NCBI GenBank assembly: GCA_029256185.1
Contig: JAQSYI010000002.1
Span: 210,900-274,899 of the forward strand
DNA from: Paenibacillaceae bacterium
GTDB taxonomy: Bacteria; Bacillota; Bacilli; Paenibacillales; NBRC-103111
Direction: 5' to 3'
DNA: 64,000 bases
Shown: positions 50,498-59,744 of the stretch, one piece after another
How the letters are laid out: every line of letters begins with the position of its first letter
How positions within the stretch are numbered: the first letter of the stretch is position 1
Position numbers and translations under genes: made by a program
Notes under the pieces: generated by a model
The model's database searches: none
Seen by the model: the letters and a program-made list of their open reading frames with translations, nothing else
What the model was told of the DNA's origin: nothing

Positions 50498-53400
50498 TTA
50501 TTCCTCAAAGACCAAATAATCGATATTGCCCACATAGGTGTTGCTCGTGGAAAACACAAGGATAAGATTATGGATACCGGTGACCGATTTCGTTATGGTC
50601 CCCGTATACGGCAAATAGGTGTTATAGTTATCGGGGGTATCGGCCGTAACCGAGACGGTAAGCTGGCCGATCTTATGGCATTCGTCCACGGTATCCGCAT
50701 AGAGGGTGACGGTTCCTCCAGAGGTGGTGCGCTTAAGAGCCATGTTCATGATAAAGCCCTTGATGCCCCGGCTTCCGAAATCCACGGATGCAAGAGTCAT
50801 GCTGCTTTGGTCCACCACGTCCCCGATATAATTGTAGCCTCCGGTTACATTGGGCGACATGCCTGTGGCTGCCGCCGCCGCTTTCTTGGCATTGGGGGTT
50901 TTGTTCGCTCCCGGTGTAAAGCCGGCAGCCCATTCCCCCTCTAGCAAGGTGAAGGCGGATTGCTTGTAGTTGGTGGCAATAACCGGCGATGGATAGCTAT
51001 GAAACCACTGACGGTTGGAGTAAACGGCAGCGTCAATGATGAAATCCCCGTATCCCAGCACCTGAATCACCCCGGTAGCCTCATCGATTATGGCGATATC
51101 CGGACGGGAGGAGGACCATTTGATGGTGAAATCGGCATTGGCAGGCAGATAGGCGGCTTCCGCGCTGACTGTAAAGGAGGTATGCTCCCGGTCGGCATTC
51201 AGCTGCGCCCCTGCCGTCAACGGATTACCGTCCAGCAGAAAAGTCATTCCCGTGATCTCAGCCAGGTCGGGTTTGGGCACATAGGGAGTGAAGACGAAAT
51301 AGTCCAGATTTCCGGCATAGGTTTTGCCTGCGTTGGGCTTAAAGACCAGTGTGACATGATGCGTCCCTATAACCCGCTGGCTCAGGCTGCAGGTAAACGT
51401 ACTGAATACACTCCAATCCGGACCTGTGGGCGTTGTGACGAGAGTACCGATTTTTGTGGCGTTGACCAGAGTGCCGTCGGATTTGCCGTCGATGTATATC
51501 TCAACCGTACCGGAGGCGTTGCTTTCCTTGACGGCGGCGGAGAATACAGCCGCATCCGCACCGGTATCCCCAAATTGGACATTGGAGTAGAAGGCCCATG
51601 ATCCGGCGAGGGAGCCGCCCAGATTGTTTCCTTCCGCATGAACCAGGGAAAAGGTGTCATATTCCCCCGCTTCGATCCGGGTATAGGCATCCTTGGGCTC
51701 ATTACCGATTCTGGTGTCATAGATGCCGGGCGAGGCATAGAAGGCATCCAACACATCCGATGGAGAGGCAGCCGTCTGTCCCTCTACCAGCTTGAATTTG
51801 AACAACTGGTTGGGCGTCAGATTCTCCGGGGAGAGGGATTTATAGGAGGAGACGGAAGCCGTCGGACCGTTAAACGACGAATTGGTGGACCTCTGTGTCC
51901 ACCCGTAAGGCGTGCCATTGGTGTCCCGCGCATAAGCAATGCGCATGCCCCTGTCCTTGTTGGCCCCCATGGTAAATACGGCCGTGCCGCTTGCGGTGGA
52001 ATAGCCCTTAAAGGGCTCCGATTGCCCGAAAACAACGATATTCTCTTCTGACAAAAGGGTTCTGTAATGGTCATTAAAGTCTGCCACCGAGGGGACATGG
52101 CTGAATACGCCGCCGGTATTATACGTAAACCAGAATACAACGGAGGCTCCGGGCCGGATCACCCTGCTTTCGGATACTTCCAGAACCGACTCCCAATTCA
52201 CGGAAGCGTCGCCTCCAATATTCCCCCACAAAAAAGCATATTCATCCGTGGACATGGAGCGTGTGCCCGCATTGGTGACTTCGAAATATTTGTAGCCGGG
52301 AATGGCGTTGGGGTAAATCTCCGAAATCACCGGCTTTGCCTCCCCGGTTTCCCTGTAGAAATGCAGGGTGTAGGTGGTAGTGCGTCCGGCGGAATCCTTC
52401 ACATACAGCAAGACGGGATTATCCCCTTCGTCCAGCTGAAATTGAAGCACGCTCTGCCCCTGGGTCACCGCTGCCGCGGGAGCAGGGAGGCTGGCTGCGG
52501 TAACGGTATAGTCCGCATTGTAGCTCATGTTCAGGGAAAGCTGGCTCTCCATGGTGTACAGCCGGTATAAAAATTGCTTACCCGAAAATTCCGGCACAGC
52601 CTGATTGTCCGCCGACATCGAATCCAGCTTGGGCATATGCCGGAGGGACAATTCGGCGTATACGGCGGAATGATCCGACAGATACGGATTGCTGAGCATA
52701 TCATGCTTGTATACACCAACATTGCCCGCCGAAATAAAAATATGGTCAATTACGGAGGTTTCCGCTTCATTGTAATTTGCCCCGAAGCCAGCCGAGCTGG
52801 GCAGGACGGAATACTGGTCGGACACGTATTTGGCATTGAGGTAGCCGTTTTTTCCGTCGGCCAGGTAGTGGTACGCCTGCGACTCCTCCTTGGCGTTGAT
52901 ATCCCCGGTCAACACCACCGGACTCTGGTACTGGAACGCCAGCTCATCAGCCTTTTTCTTGACCTGAATGGAACAGAGGGTTTGGATATAGTCCGAGCTT
53001 TGATGGTCATAATGGGAGTTAATATGAATGTAAGCGATCTCATTTGTGTCCTTGTATTTGAATACCGCATAGGACATGATCCGGCTGTTGGACATTCCCT
53101 TGTACAGCAGTCTGCCCTGGCTGTCTGTAATATCCCCGTACTTGGATTTGACATCAGGAGTCGCCGAAAACCAATATCCGCCCGCTGCTTCAATATCATA
53201 CAGATCACTTCTGTACAAAATAGGGGAGAACTCGCTATAGCCGCTCATCAGACTTGTGATTCCGTCGTCGGCCACCAGACCCGTTATGCCGTAGGCTGCT
53301 CCCCCCTGGAAGGGATACGTCAGCACGTGGTCAAGAACGTAGTCCCTCCACCCCTGGTTAACCTCATTCAAGCCAATGGAATCGGGCTGCCTGCCGTCGA

Positions 53401-53614
53401 TCAGCTCCGTCAGCATATCTCCTCTGGTCTTGCCGTTGTGCACCGCTTCAATGGGCTGATTCAGACTGGTGAGCACATTGAGGCTCATCACCGTAAGCTT
53501 GGTTTCATCCGCCTCTGCGTGGGCACTTCCCATATGCAGAGCGGATACCAGCAGCACCGCCATGACCGCCATAACCGTCAACAGCATCCGGGACATCGTT
53601 TTTTTGTTCATCAT
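50498..53614 (-). CDS. Secreted EEP-family phosphodiesterase/nuclease with LTD and CBM6-like domains
   Basis: 1038 residues. Signal peptide up to about residue 33 (VMAVLLVSALHMGSAHA). The endonuclease/exonuclease/phosphatase domain (about 37-335) keeps its metal site: MSLNVLTSLN, SIGLNEVNQ, HINSHYDHQS, VVLTGDINAKEE, VIDHIFIS and YLSDHSAVYAEL. Then a cadherin-like sandwich, a lamin-tail domain (KPVISEIYPNAIPGYKYFEV), two CBM6-like modules (AGNLDYFVF and VGNIDYLVF ends) and a Big-type Ig domain between them. It would cut phosphodiesters outside the cell while bound to glycan. ATG 53611 is an alternative start with better spacing to AAGGAGG. A hairpin separates it from the upstream HAD gene. Confidence 0.85.
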   Translation of the reverse strand: MMNKKTMSRMLLTVMAVMAVLLVSALHMGSAHAEADETKLTVMSLNVLTSLNQPIEAVHNGKTRGDMLTELIDGRQPDSIGLNEVNQGWRDYVLDHVLTYPFQGGAAYGITGLVADDGITSLMSGYSEFSPILYRSDLYDIEAAGGYWFSATPDVKSKYGDITDSQGRLLYKGMSNSRIMSYAVFKYKDTNEIAYIHINSHYDHQSSDYIQTLCSIQVKKKADELAFQYQSPVVLTGDINAKEESQAYHYLADGKNGYLNAKYVSDQYSVLPSSAGFGANYNEAETSVIDHIFISAGNVGVYKHDMLSNPYLSDHSAVYAELSLRHMPKLDSMSADNQAVPEFSGKQFLYRLYTMESQLSLNMSYNADYTVTAASLPAPAAAVTQGQSVLQFQLDEGDNPVLLYVKDSAGRTTTYTLHFYRETGEAKPVISEIYPNAIPGYKYFEVTNAGTRSMSTDEYAFLWGNIGGDASVNWESVLEVSESRVIRPGASVVFWFTYNTGGVFSHVPSVADFNDHYRTLLSEENIVVFGQSEPFKGYSTASGTAVFTMGANKDRGMRIAYARDTNGTPYGWTQRSTNSSFNGPTASVSSYKSLSPENLTPNQLFKFKLVEGQTAASPSDVLDAFYASPGIYDTRIGNEPKDAYTRIEAGEYDTFSLVHAEGNNLGGSLAGSWAFYSNVQFGDTGADAAVFSAAVKESNASGTVEIYIDGKSDGTLVNATKIGTLVTTPTGPDWSVFSTFTCSLSQRVIGTHHVTLVFKPNAGKTYAGNLDYFVFTPYVPKPDLAEITGMTFLLDGNPLTAGAQLNADREHTSFTVSAEAAYLPANADFTIKWSSSRPDIAIIDEATGVIQVLGYGDFIIDAAVYSNRQWFHSYPSPVIATNYKQSAFTLLEGEWAAGFTPGANKTPNAKKAAAAATGMSPNVTGGYNYIGDVVDQSSMTLASVDFGSRGIKGFIMNMALKRTTSGGTVTLYADTVDECHKIGQLTVSVTADTPDNYNTYLPYTGTITKSVTGIHNLILVFSTSNTYVGNIDYLVFEE

Positions 53615-53640
53615 GATCCTCCTTTTGATTTGAAAAACAA

Positions 53641-53668
53641 GGAGACAAGCCGCTTTTCACCTGTCTCC
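53641..53668 (-). terminator. Rho-independent terminator at the operon end
   Basis: GGAGACA pairs with TGTCTCC around a 14-nt loop, with a further AACA/TGTT pairing outside. TTGTTTTTC follows on the minus strand. It lies between the HAD gene stop and the EEP gene start, so the latter may be mainly read from its own promoter or by read-through. Confidence 0.65.
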
Positions 53669-53703
53669 CTGTTGTTCCTGATGATATTCCCCGCCGGTTT
53701 CTT

Positions 53704-54450
53704 TCAGTTCAGGAGATAGGAGCGTATCGCTTGGGCTACCCCATCCTCCTCATTGGTGCCAGTAACGGCATCCGCCGCCTGCTTCACCGCCTCCTGGGCG
53801 TTGCCCATGGCGATGCCCAGCCCTGCCGCACGGAGCATCTCCAGATCATTCAAGCTGTCGCCGCAGGCCGCCACCTCCTCCATACGGATGCCAAGCAGCC
53901 GACAGACCTCTCGCAAACCGCTAGCCTTGTTGATCCCTAGCGGATTCACCTCAATATTGTGGGGACTGGAGTTGGTCAGCTCATAACGGCAGGTGTCGGC
54001 CAGAGTCCCGCGGATATCCGCAAGAACGGCCGGATCATCCGAATGAAGGCCGAACTTCAGCCATGGATCGCCGGCAGGGCGGTTCATCCGGCCTGGCCAG
54101 TTTGAGGCGGTAAACACATGGTCCACCGTGTAGGCCCAATACCGGCAGCCGCTTCGGGAAGCCAGGGCATACAGCTCGGCTGCCCATTCATCCGAAAGGG
54201 CATGCCGAACCATAATCTGCCCCGGGGCGGACCAGACCTCGCTGCCGTTCACCGTCACCAGGGGAGAACTCAGGCCCAGCTGACGGATATATCTTCCAAT
54301 GCTCTGCACCTCCCGGCCCGTGGCAAACATCACCGTGGTTCCGCATGCGGCAGCATGCCTGATGGCTTGGCAGGTAGCGTCGGTTATTTCATGGGCGGAA
54401 TTCAGCACCGTTCCGTCCATATCAAGAGCAAGCAGCTTGTATGCCGACAA
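53704..54450 (-). CDS. HAD superfamily hydrolase, Cof type
   Basis: 248 residues. Motif I is LLALDMDGTVLNSAHEI; motif II TGREV; the C2-type cap sits in the middle (GCRYWAYTVDHVFTAS). Motif III Lys is in GINKASGLREV and motif IV VAACGDSLNDLEMLRAAGLG. This type dephosphorylates sugar phosphates or similar. TTG start with GGGAGGG upstream. It is near the end of the transporter operon and fits removal of phosphate from imported material (inference). Confidence 0.9.
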   Translation of the reverse strand: MSAYKLLALDMDGTVLNSAHEITDATCQAIRHAAACGTTVMFATGREVQSIGRYIRQLGLSSPLVTVNGSEVWSAPGQIMVRHALSDEWAAELYALASRSGCRYWAYTVDHVFTASNWPGRMNRPAGDPWLKFGLHSDDPAVLADIRGTLADTCRYELTNSSPHNIEVNPLGINKASGLREVCRLLGIRMEEVAACGDSLNDLEMLRAAGLGIAMGNAQEAVKQAADAVTGTNEEDGVAQAIRSYLLN

Positions 54451-54463
54451 TGCAATCCCTCCC

Positions 54464-55156
54464 CTACATCTTCATTTCCGCCTGCCGGACATGGGAGTCG
54501 GCGCGGACCGCCAGCCTTGAAATCCGCTGCTTCCACTCCGTCTGCTTGTTGGACAGAATGAAATGAAGCTGCACCGTTCCCTCCTCCTGCATATTCATCC
54601 GGAGGGACTTGACGCGGACCCCCTCATCCCGGAAAAAATCCAGAAAGATGCCCGGATTTCCGTCCTTCTCCAGAGTGACCGTATACGCCTCCGTCTTGTT
54701 GGAGGCGAACAGCCGCTTCTCCAGCCGGGGCAATACCAGCAGACTGACCAGCACGCAGACGAGGGTAAGCACGGCTCCGTAATAAAACCCTGCCCCCACG
54801 GCTATGCCCATGGCGGCCACCACCCACAGGGAGGCGGCGGTGGTCAGCCCGGATATGGCATTGCCGTTGCGCATGATGGTGCCCGCCCCCAAAAAACCGA
54901 TGCCGCTGATAATCTGTGCAGCCATCCGGCCCGGGTCCATCCGCACGCTGGGTTCATCCACAAACTGGCTGAACCCGTAAACGGATATAAGCGTAATCAG
55001 CGTCGAGCCCAGACAGACCAGAATATGGGTGCGGAACCCGGCGTGATGCTGCCCCCGCTCCCGCTCCAAGCCCACAAGGCCCCCCATCAGGAGAGCCATC
55101 CCGATGCGGATGCTGATTTCCAGATAGTCAATTTGCCATACACCAAGACTGGCCAT
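54464..55156 (-). CDS. MgtC/SapB family membrane protein
   Basis: About 230 residues. Four to five membrane segments carry the family signature IRIGMALLMGGLVGLERERG, HAGFRTHILVCLGSTLITLI, and ISGIGFLGAGTIMRNGNAIS, followed by GLTTAASLWVVAAMGIAVG. The C-terminal ACT-like soluble domain follows (about 155-230). MgtC proteins act in magnesium homeostasis and phosphate balance; here EEP enzymes and an HAD enzyme that need Mg2+ are neighbours. ATG 55156 has AAGGAG very near; the longer frame overlaps the DUF1861 gene. Confidence 0.9.
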   Translation of the reverse strand: MASLGVWQIDYLEISIRIGMALLMGGLVGLERERGQHHAGFRTHILVCLGSTLITLISVYGFSQFVDEPSVRMDPGRMAAQIISGIGFLGAGTIMRNGNAISGLTTAASLWVVAAMGIAVGAGFYYGAVLTLVCVLVSLLVLPRLEKRLFASNKTEAYTVTLEKDGNPGIFLDFFRDEGVRVKSLRMNMQEEGTVQLHFILSNKQTEWKQRISRLAVRADSHVRQAEMKM

Positions 55157-55173
55157 GAGCTCCTTCACCTGCC

Positions 55174-56124
55174 TTACACGAGCTTTCCATATCCCGCGAA
55201 GGGATAATCGATGGTAATTCTTCCGGTCTGACAATCCCCGATGCCGCTGTAGAGATCCGCCTTGCCGTCCGGCCGCAGGACAATGCCCGAGGTGAAGGCG
55301 CAATCCGCCAGATTCGGCTTTTTGGCCGGTCCGGGAGGATAGCAGGTACGGGTTCCGATCAGCCGGAGATCCGCTGCCTGGCGCGTCTGCGGATCGAAGA
55401 CAAAGGACATATTCATATACACCTTCAGCTCGCCGCCGTCTTCATCCCGGTCCCTGTAGCAAATATGCCCGATAATCCCGATTTTTCCGCTGTCCAGCAG
55501 ATAAGCCTGATTGACGCCGCCCCACTCTCCCGGGCCGAATATGTCGGAGATGTACGGGGCTTGGGCAATAACCTCCGGGGTCAGCTCCTCCAGACGGCTG
55601 ATTACCGTAAAGCCGATCATGGATTCGCTGCCGTACCGCCCCTTCACGTCCTCTCCCCGGGGCCGGGAGAATACCCCGATCCGCCCGTCGGCCAGCTCCA
55701 CCAGCCGGATATCCTTCATCCTCCGGGGCCCGGTGGTGAAGTACCGCAGATCCTGCAGATCGGAGCCGCGGAAGAAATAGCCGAAGAAGGTGCTGACCTT
55801 GCCGGCCTCATACTGGACGCTGGTTCCGCCCAGAACCACCTCACGGCCGATGATGCTGACATAAGGGTCCTCCAGGGTATAAATCATGCTGTCTCGCACC
55901 AGCGTCCATTCATCCCTGCCGGTTTCCTCAAATAAGCGCACCCAGGACCGGGCCCATTCGTCGCGGCGTTCCACCCTTCCGAACAGATAGCGCTTGCCGT
56001 TCCAATCGAAGGGAATGGAGCAGTTATACACATCGAAGCCCTCCACGCCGCAGAAGGAAAGCAGCGCGCGTTCATAAATCCTTTTGCCCGATTCAAATAC
56101 GGCTCTTTGTTCAAGCAGACTCAT
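55174..56124 (-). CDS. DUF1861 protein (GH130/GH43-like beta-propeller)
   Basis: 316 residues, cytoplasmic (no signal peptide). The five-bladed propeller pattern is suggested by repeats such as WNGKRYLFGRVERRDEWARS, ELADGRIGVFSRPRGEDVKG, LDSGKIGIIGHICYRDRDED and RPDGKADLYSGIGDCQTGRI. DUF1861 is related to glycoside phosphorylases and hydrolases of GH130 type, so it may process an imported oligosaccharide. GGGAG precedes the ATG. It lies between the binding-protein and MgtC genes in one operon. Confidence 0.8.
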   Translation of the reverse strand: MSLLEQRAVFESGKRIYERALLSFCGVEGFDVYNCSIPFDWNGKRYLFGRVERRDEWARSWVRLFEETGRDEWTLVRDSMIYTLEDPYVSIIGREVVLGGTSVQYEAGKVSTFFGYFFRGSDLQDLRYFTTGPRRMKDIRLVELADGRIGVFSRPRGEDVKGRYGSESMIGFTVISRLEELTPEVIAQAPYISDIFGPGEWGGVNQAYLLDSGKIGIIGHICYRDRDEDGGELKVYMNMSFVFDPQTRQAADLRLIGTRTCYPPGPAKKPNLADCAFTSGIVLRPDGKADLYSGIGDCQTGRITIDYPFAGYGKLV

Positions 56125-56176
56125 TCAAGCTCACTCCCTGTATATGACAAAATGGGCAACCCGCCATTGGCGGAAG

Positions 56177-57748
56177 TTATTTTCCCTGCTTGGCTTGATA
56201 TTCCTCGAATTGGCGCTGGTATTCGGCCACAACCTTGTCCAGGCCCGCCTTCTTCATCTTTTCCAGGGCGGCGGGGTAGGCTTTGTTGTATTCCAGAACC
56301 CCCATGTAAACGGGAATAATGCTGGCGGCAGCCTCCGATGCGATATTGGTGTATTCCGTGCGCACACTGGTGGGATCAAATACAAAGTTGGCGGCAATGC
56401 TGTTCACGGCCTTGGTATTGGCCTCATAGAGCACCTTGTTGTTCTCGGGAATGCTGTTCTCCAGATCAAACCGCATAAAGCTGACATTGCCGTTTTGAGA
56501 TTCCGAGCCCTTGTAGCCGGGTTTGTTGTTGTTGGCGGGGTCATTGATGGCCTTCATGCCCTTGTCGCCGTCCTTGGAATAATGCTTGCCCTCAATCCCG
56601 TACTGGATCAGGTCGTAATTCTCCTGGCTGGCCACGATCCAGTCCATAAACTGGACCGCCTCCTCCGGATGCTTGCTGTTCACCGGAACGGCGTTGCCGT
56701 TCTTGAAGGTAAGCGGGCGCAGATAAACCTTCTCCGGGTTAAACCAGACGACGCCGATATCGTTCACCGTGGCTTCGGGATTGTTCTTCTTCAAAGCGCT
56801 CAGACTGCCGCCTGTGCCAAAATTGGCAAACCAGTCCCCGCTGTCAAGCTGGGCCTTCACCTGCTCCTGCTTGATCACCAGTATATCCGGATTGGTAATG
56901 CCCTTGGTGTACAGCGTGCGCATAAACTCCGCATCCTTCTTGAACTCCTCCGTCTCGATCCACGACTTCACCGTGCCGTTCTGGTTTACGTAGAAAAACT
57001 TGTCCTTGACGGTAAAGGGAAAGGTGTCATAGGTCCGGTGCAGAATGGAGGTATGCAGGCTTACGGGATCAAAGTCGGCCTTGGAGGCAAAGTAGGGCTT
57101 GCTGCTTCCCTTCCAGTTCTTCATCACCGTCTCCCAGGCGCTGACCAGCTCCTGCGGGGTGGCGGGCTCCTTCAGGTTATTCTGCTTCAGAATATCCCTG
57201 CGGATGTTGAACTCCCCTTCGCTGGCCATCTCTACCCAATAGGAAGGCACGGCGTAATATTTGCCGTCGATCTTGGCTCCGTCGAAGATGTCGTCGGGAA
57301 TATGCTGCTTGAGATTCTTGCCGTACTTCTCAATGGAGCCGCTGATATCGGCCAAGGCGCCGCGATTATAATAGCTGGAGAAGGGGGTGCGGTCCTGCAT
57401 AATATGGAACAGGTCGAAATCCTCGCCGGTGGAGAGCATCAGATTGAGCTTCTGATCCCAGGCGTCGCTGGGGATATAGACCTTCTCCAGCTCAATATTG
57501 AGCCCGTCCGCCTGCATCTTCTTGTTGACGGCGGCCATGACCTCCTTAATATCCCTGGGCTCCGTGCCGGGCACAACGTACTTCAGCTTGACCGGCTGCG
57601 CCGGCTTGGCAGTGGCGCCGCCTGAATTTGCGGCGGAGGACGGGTTGGACGCCCCCTCCTGGCCGCTGCCGCCGGATTTGCCGCTGCATCCGGCAATCAA
57701 GCCGGCTGCAAGAAGTCCTGCAAGGACAAGGGTGAAGCTTTTTCTCAT
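56177..57748 (-). CDS. Extracellular solute-binding lipoprotein (sugar ABC transporter)
   Basis: 523 residues. Lipoprotein signal MRKSFTLVLAGLLAAGLIAG then CSGKSGG; lipobox IAGC. A Gly/Ser/Ala-rich linker precedes the binding domain, with LKYVVPGTEPRDIKEVMAAV and VKLKYVVPG typical of the DUF3502-like LipO group. AAGGAG precedes the ATG. A palindromic TTAAGG stem at about 57775-57795 upstream may set the expression ratio. Ligand unknown; likely a phosphorylated glycan fragment given the neighbours (inference). Confidence 0.92.
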   Translation of the reverse strand: MRKSFTLVLAGLLAAGLIAGCSGKSGGSGQEGASNPSSAANSGGATAKPAQPVKLKYVVPGTEPRDIKEVMAAVNKKMQADGLNIELEKVYIPSDAWDQKLNLMLSTGEDFDLFHIMQDRTPFSSYYNRGALADISGSIEKYGKNLKQHIPDDIFDGAKIDGKYYAVPSYWVEMASEGEFNIRRDILKQNNLKEPATPQELVSAWETVMKNWKGSSKPYFASKADFDPVSLHTSILHRTYDTFPFTVKDKFFYVNQNGTVKSWIETEEFKKDAEFMRTLYTKGITNPDILVIKQEQVKAQLDSGDWFANFGTGGSLSALKKNNPEATVNDIGVVWFNPEKVYLRPLTFKNGNAVPVNSKHPEEAVQFMDWIVASQENYDLIQYGIEGKHYSKDGDKGMKAINDPANNNKPGYKGSESQNGNVSFMRFDLENSIPENNKVLYEANTKAVNSIAANFVFDPTSVRTEYTNIASEAAASIIPVYMGVLEYNKAYPAALEKMKKAGLDKVVAEYQRQFEEYQAKQGK

Positions 57749-57818
57749 GTCAAATCGACTCCTTTTTCTTATCTATATATAAACCCTTAAGGGATTTATA
57801 TCAACTCCTGCAGCTTTT

Positions 57819-58691
57819 TCAGCCCTTTACCGAACCAATCACGAGGCCTTTCACGAAGTATTTTTGCAGGTACGGATAAAAGAAGATGATGGGCCCGATG
57901 GTCACCACCGCCGTGGCCATTTTTACCGATTCCGACGGAAGTGTCACATCATCCGCTCCGGCCAGCATGGTCATTTCATTGAGCATGCTGATTTCCGACT
58001 TCAGCCGCAGCAGCATAAATTGCAGCGGATAGAGGCTTTTGTCATCGATGAGCATAATCGCATTCCACCAGTTATTCCAATAGTCCAGCCCGTAGAAGAG
58101 GGCGATGGTAGCCAGAACCGGCGTGCTCAGGGGGAAATAGATCCGGAAGGCTATGGCCAGATCATTGGCCCCGTCGATGGTGGCGGATTCCCGCAGCGAA
58201 TCGGGAACCCCGCCCATAAAGTTGCGCACCAAAAACAGATTGAACGGGCTGAACAGCAGCGATGGAATAATCAGCGCCAGAATATTGTTGGTAAGCCCCA
58301 GGGAGCGGTTCATGAGATACCATGGAACAATCCCTGCAGTGAAGATCATCGTAATGAAAAAATAAAGGGCCAGCCCATTGCGGTAGCGCACACTCTTATT
58401 GGCTAGGGTATACCCAGCCATGGCGGTAATCAGCACAGCCAGAATTGTGCCGGTCAACGTAACAAAAATCGAAATTAAATAGCTTTGCATCACCTGGGAG
58501 CCTCCGGTGAAAATCACCTTGTACGCGTACAAGGAAAATTTCTCCGGGAACAGGCTGTATCCGTTGCGCAGAATGGAATCTTCATCCGTGATAGAAATCA
58601 TAAGAACCAGGAGCATAGGAAGAAGGCATAAGGCGGCATAAACGGAAATGCACACATACATGACGGTTCTGCTGACGGATAGCTTTCTCAC
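57819..58691 (-). CDS. Carbohydrate ABC transporter permease, YtcP-like
   Basis: 290 residues, six membrane segments. EAA-type loop: PDSLRESATIDGANDLAIAF (Ser for the first Ala); end YLQKYFVKGLVIGSVKG. GTG start with AAGGAGG upstream. Follows the LplB-like permease by 12 bp. Confidence 0.92.
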   Translation of the reverse strand: MRKLSVSRTVMYVCISVYAALCLLPMLLVLMISITDEDSILRNGYSLFPEKFSLYAYKVIFTGGSQVMQSYLISIFVTLTGTILAVLITAMAGYTLANKSVRYRNGLALYFFITMIFTAGIVPWYLMNRSLGLTNNILALIIPSLLFSPFNLFLVRNFMGGVPDSLRESATIDGANDLAIAFRIYFPLSTPVLATIALFYGLDYWNNWWNAIMLIDDKSLYPLQFMLLRLKSEISMLNEMTMLAGADDVTLPSESVKMATAVVTIGPIIFFYPYLQKYFVKGLVIGSVKG

Positions 58692-58703
58692 TTTTATTCC
58701 TCC

Positions 58704-59639
58704 TTAATAAAGGGCGCCGTCCCTGAAGAACGTGCGGGTGATCCAGTTGGTGCCGAAGACCAGGACAAAGCCCACTGCCGATTGGAACAAGCCCACTGCC
58801 ATGGCCTCCGAAGGGTCGCCCACCTGCCGGAGAGAACGGAATACGTAGGTATCGATAATATCTGTGGTCTGATAAAGCGTGCCGTTATCCCCCACCAGGG
58901 CGTAAATCATCCCGAAATCCCCGTACATGATCTTGCCGATGGACAAGAGCATCAGAATCACCACTGTGGGCAGCATCAGCGGAATGGTAATCTTCAGGCA
59001 CATCTGCCAGCGGTTGGCCCCGTCAATTTGGGCCGCCTCATACAGGGTATCATCGATCCCGGTGATGGTGGCCAGATAGATGACGGCGCTCATCCCCGCT
59101 CCTTTCCACACATGCATAATTGTCAGAATCACCGGCCAAACCCCCGGCTGGGTATACCAGTTGACGGCGGTCAAATGCAGCTTCGCCAGCAGTTGGTTGA
59201 CAATCCCCATGTCCATGGAGAAGAACGCATACAGCACATAGCTGATGACAATCCAGGATATAAAGTTGGGAAAAAGCATAATGGATTGGCTAAGCTTCAC
59301 AAACAGCTTCCGCCTCAGCTCATTTAAGACAAGGGCTATGGCAAGCGCTGTCAACGTGCCGAAGAAGATAAAGAGTATATTCAGGAAAATGGTATTGAAG
59401 GTTACGGTAAAGGCTTTATTGGACTGGAAGAAGAATTCGAAGTTCTTCAGGCCCACCCATTCACTGTTCCATATCCCTTTTTTGTAATTGAACCGCTGAA
59501 AGGCAATCATCATATACGGATAGGTCATATAGCCGAAAATAAAGGTGTACAGCATGGCCGGCAGCACCAGCACATAGGAGGCGGGGTTCTTAATAATATC
59601 CGAAAAAATGCCGCTCCGCCGGCGGAAATGTGTGTTCAC
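58704..59639 (-). CDS. Carbohydrate ABC transporter permease, LplB-like
   Basis: About 311 residues, six membrane segments. FGYMTYPYMMIAFQRFNYKK then GIWNSEWVGLKNFEFF is the subgroup signature, and DDTLYEAAQIDGANRWQMCL the EAA loop. GTG 59639 is chosen because GGAGG lies 8 nt upstream of it; the ATG five codons earlier itself overlaps that site. As with the other sets in this window, no ATPase gene is linked. Confidence 0.9.
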   Translation of the reverse strand: MNTHFRRRSGIFSDIIKNPASYVLVLPAMLYTFIFGYMTYPYMMIAFQRFNYKKGIWNSEWVGLKNFEFFFQSNKAFTVTFNTIFLNILFIFFGTLTALAIALVLNELRRKLFVKLSQSIMLFPNFISWIVISYVLYAFFSMDMGIVNQLLAKLHLTAVNWYTQPGVWPVILTIMHVWKGAGMSAVIYLATITGIDDTLYEAAQIDGANRWQMCLKITIPLMLPTVVILMLLSIGKIMYGDFGMIYALVGDNGTLYQTTDIIDTYVFRSLRQVGDPSEAMAVGLFQSAVGFVLVFGTNWITRTFFRDGALY

Positions 59640-59744
59640 GCTTTTGTCCTCCATTCGATTGTCATGCAGCCCTGTGGTCCGCTGTGAAGCTAACTTTACG
59701 GCAAATCCGGGCCTTTTGTATATTTCAAATACCAGCTTTTCCTT

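Noticed and set aside
50320..50565. 81-codon plus-strand frame starting MESNTEPVVAMN
   Set aside because: It crosses the terminator at 50430-50454 and ends antisense to the EEP gene. The region slightly recalls the end of an IS element, but no transposase or inverted repeat was found.
56084..57625. 513-codon open frame on the plus strand
   Set aside because: It is antisense to a clear solute-binding lipoprotein gene with signal peptide and ribosome site; its translation is low-complexity, rich in Leu/His/Gly and Val, as expected of a shadow frame.
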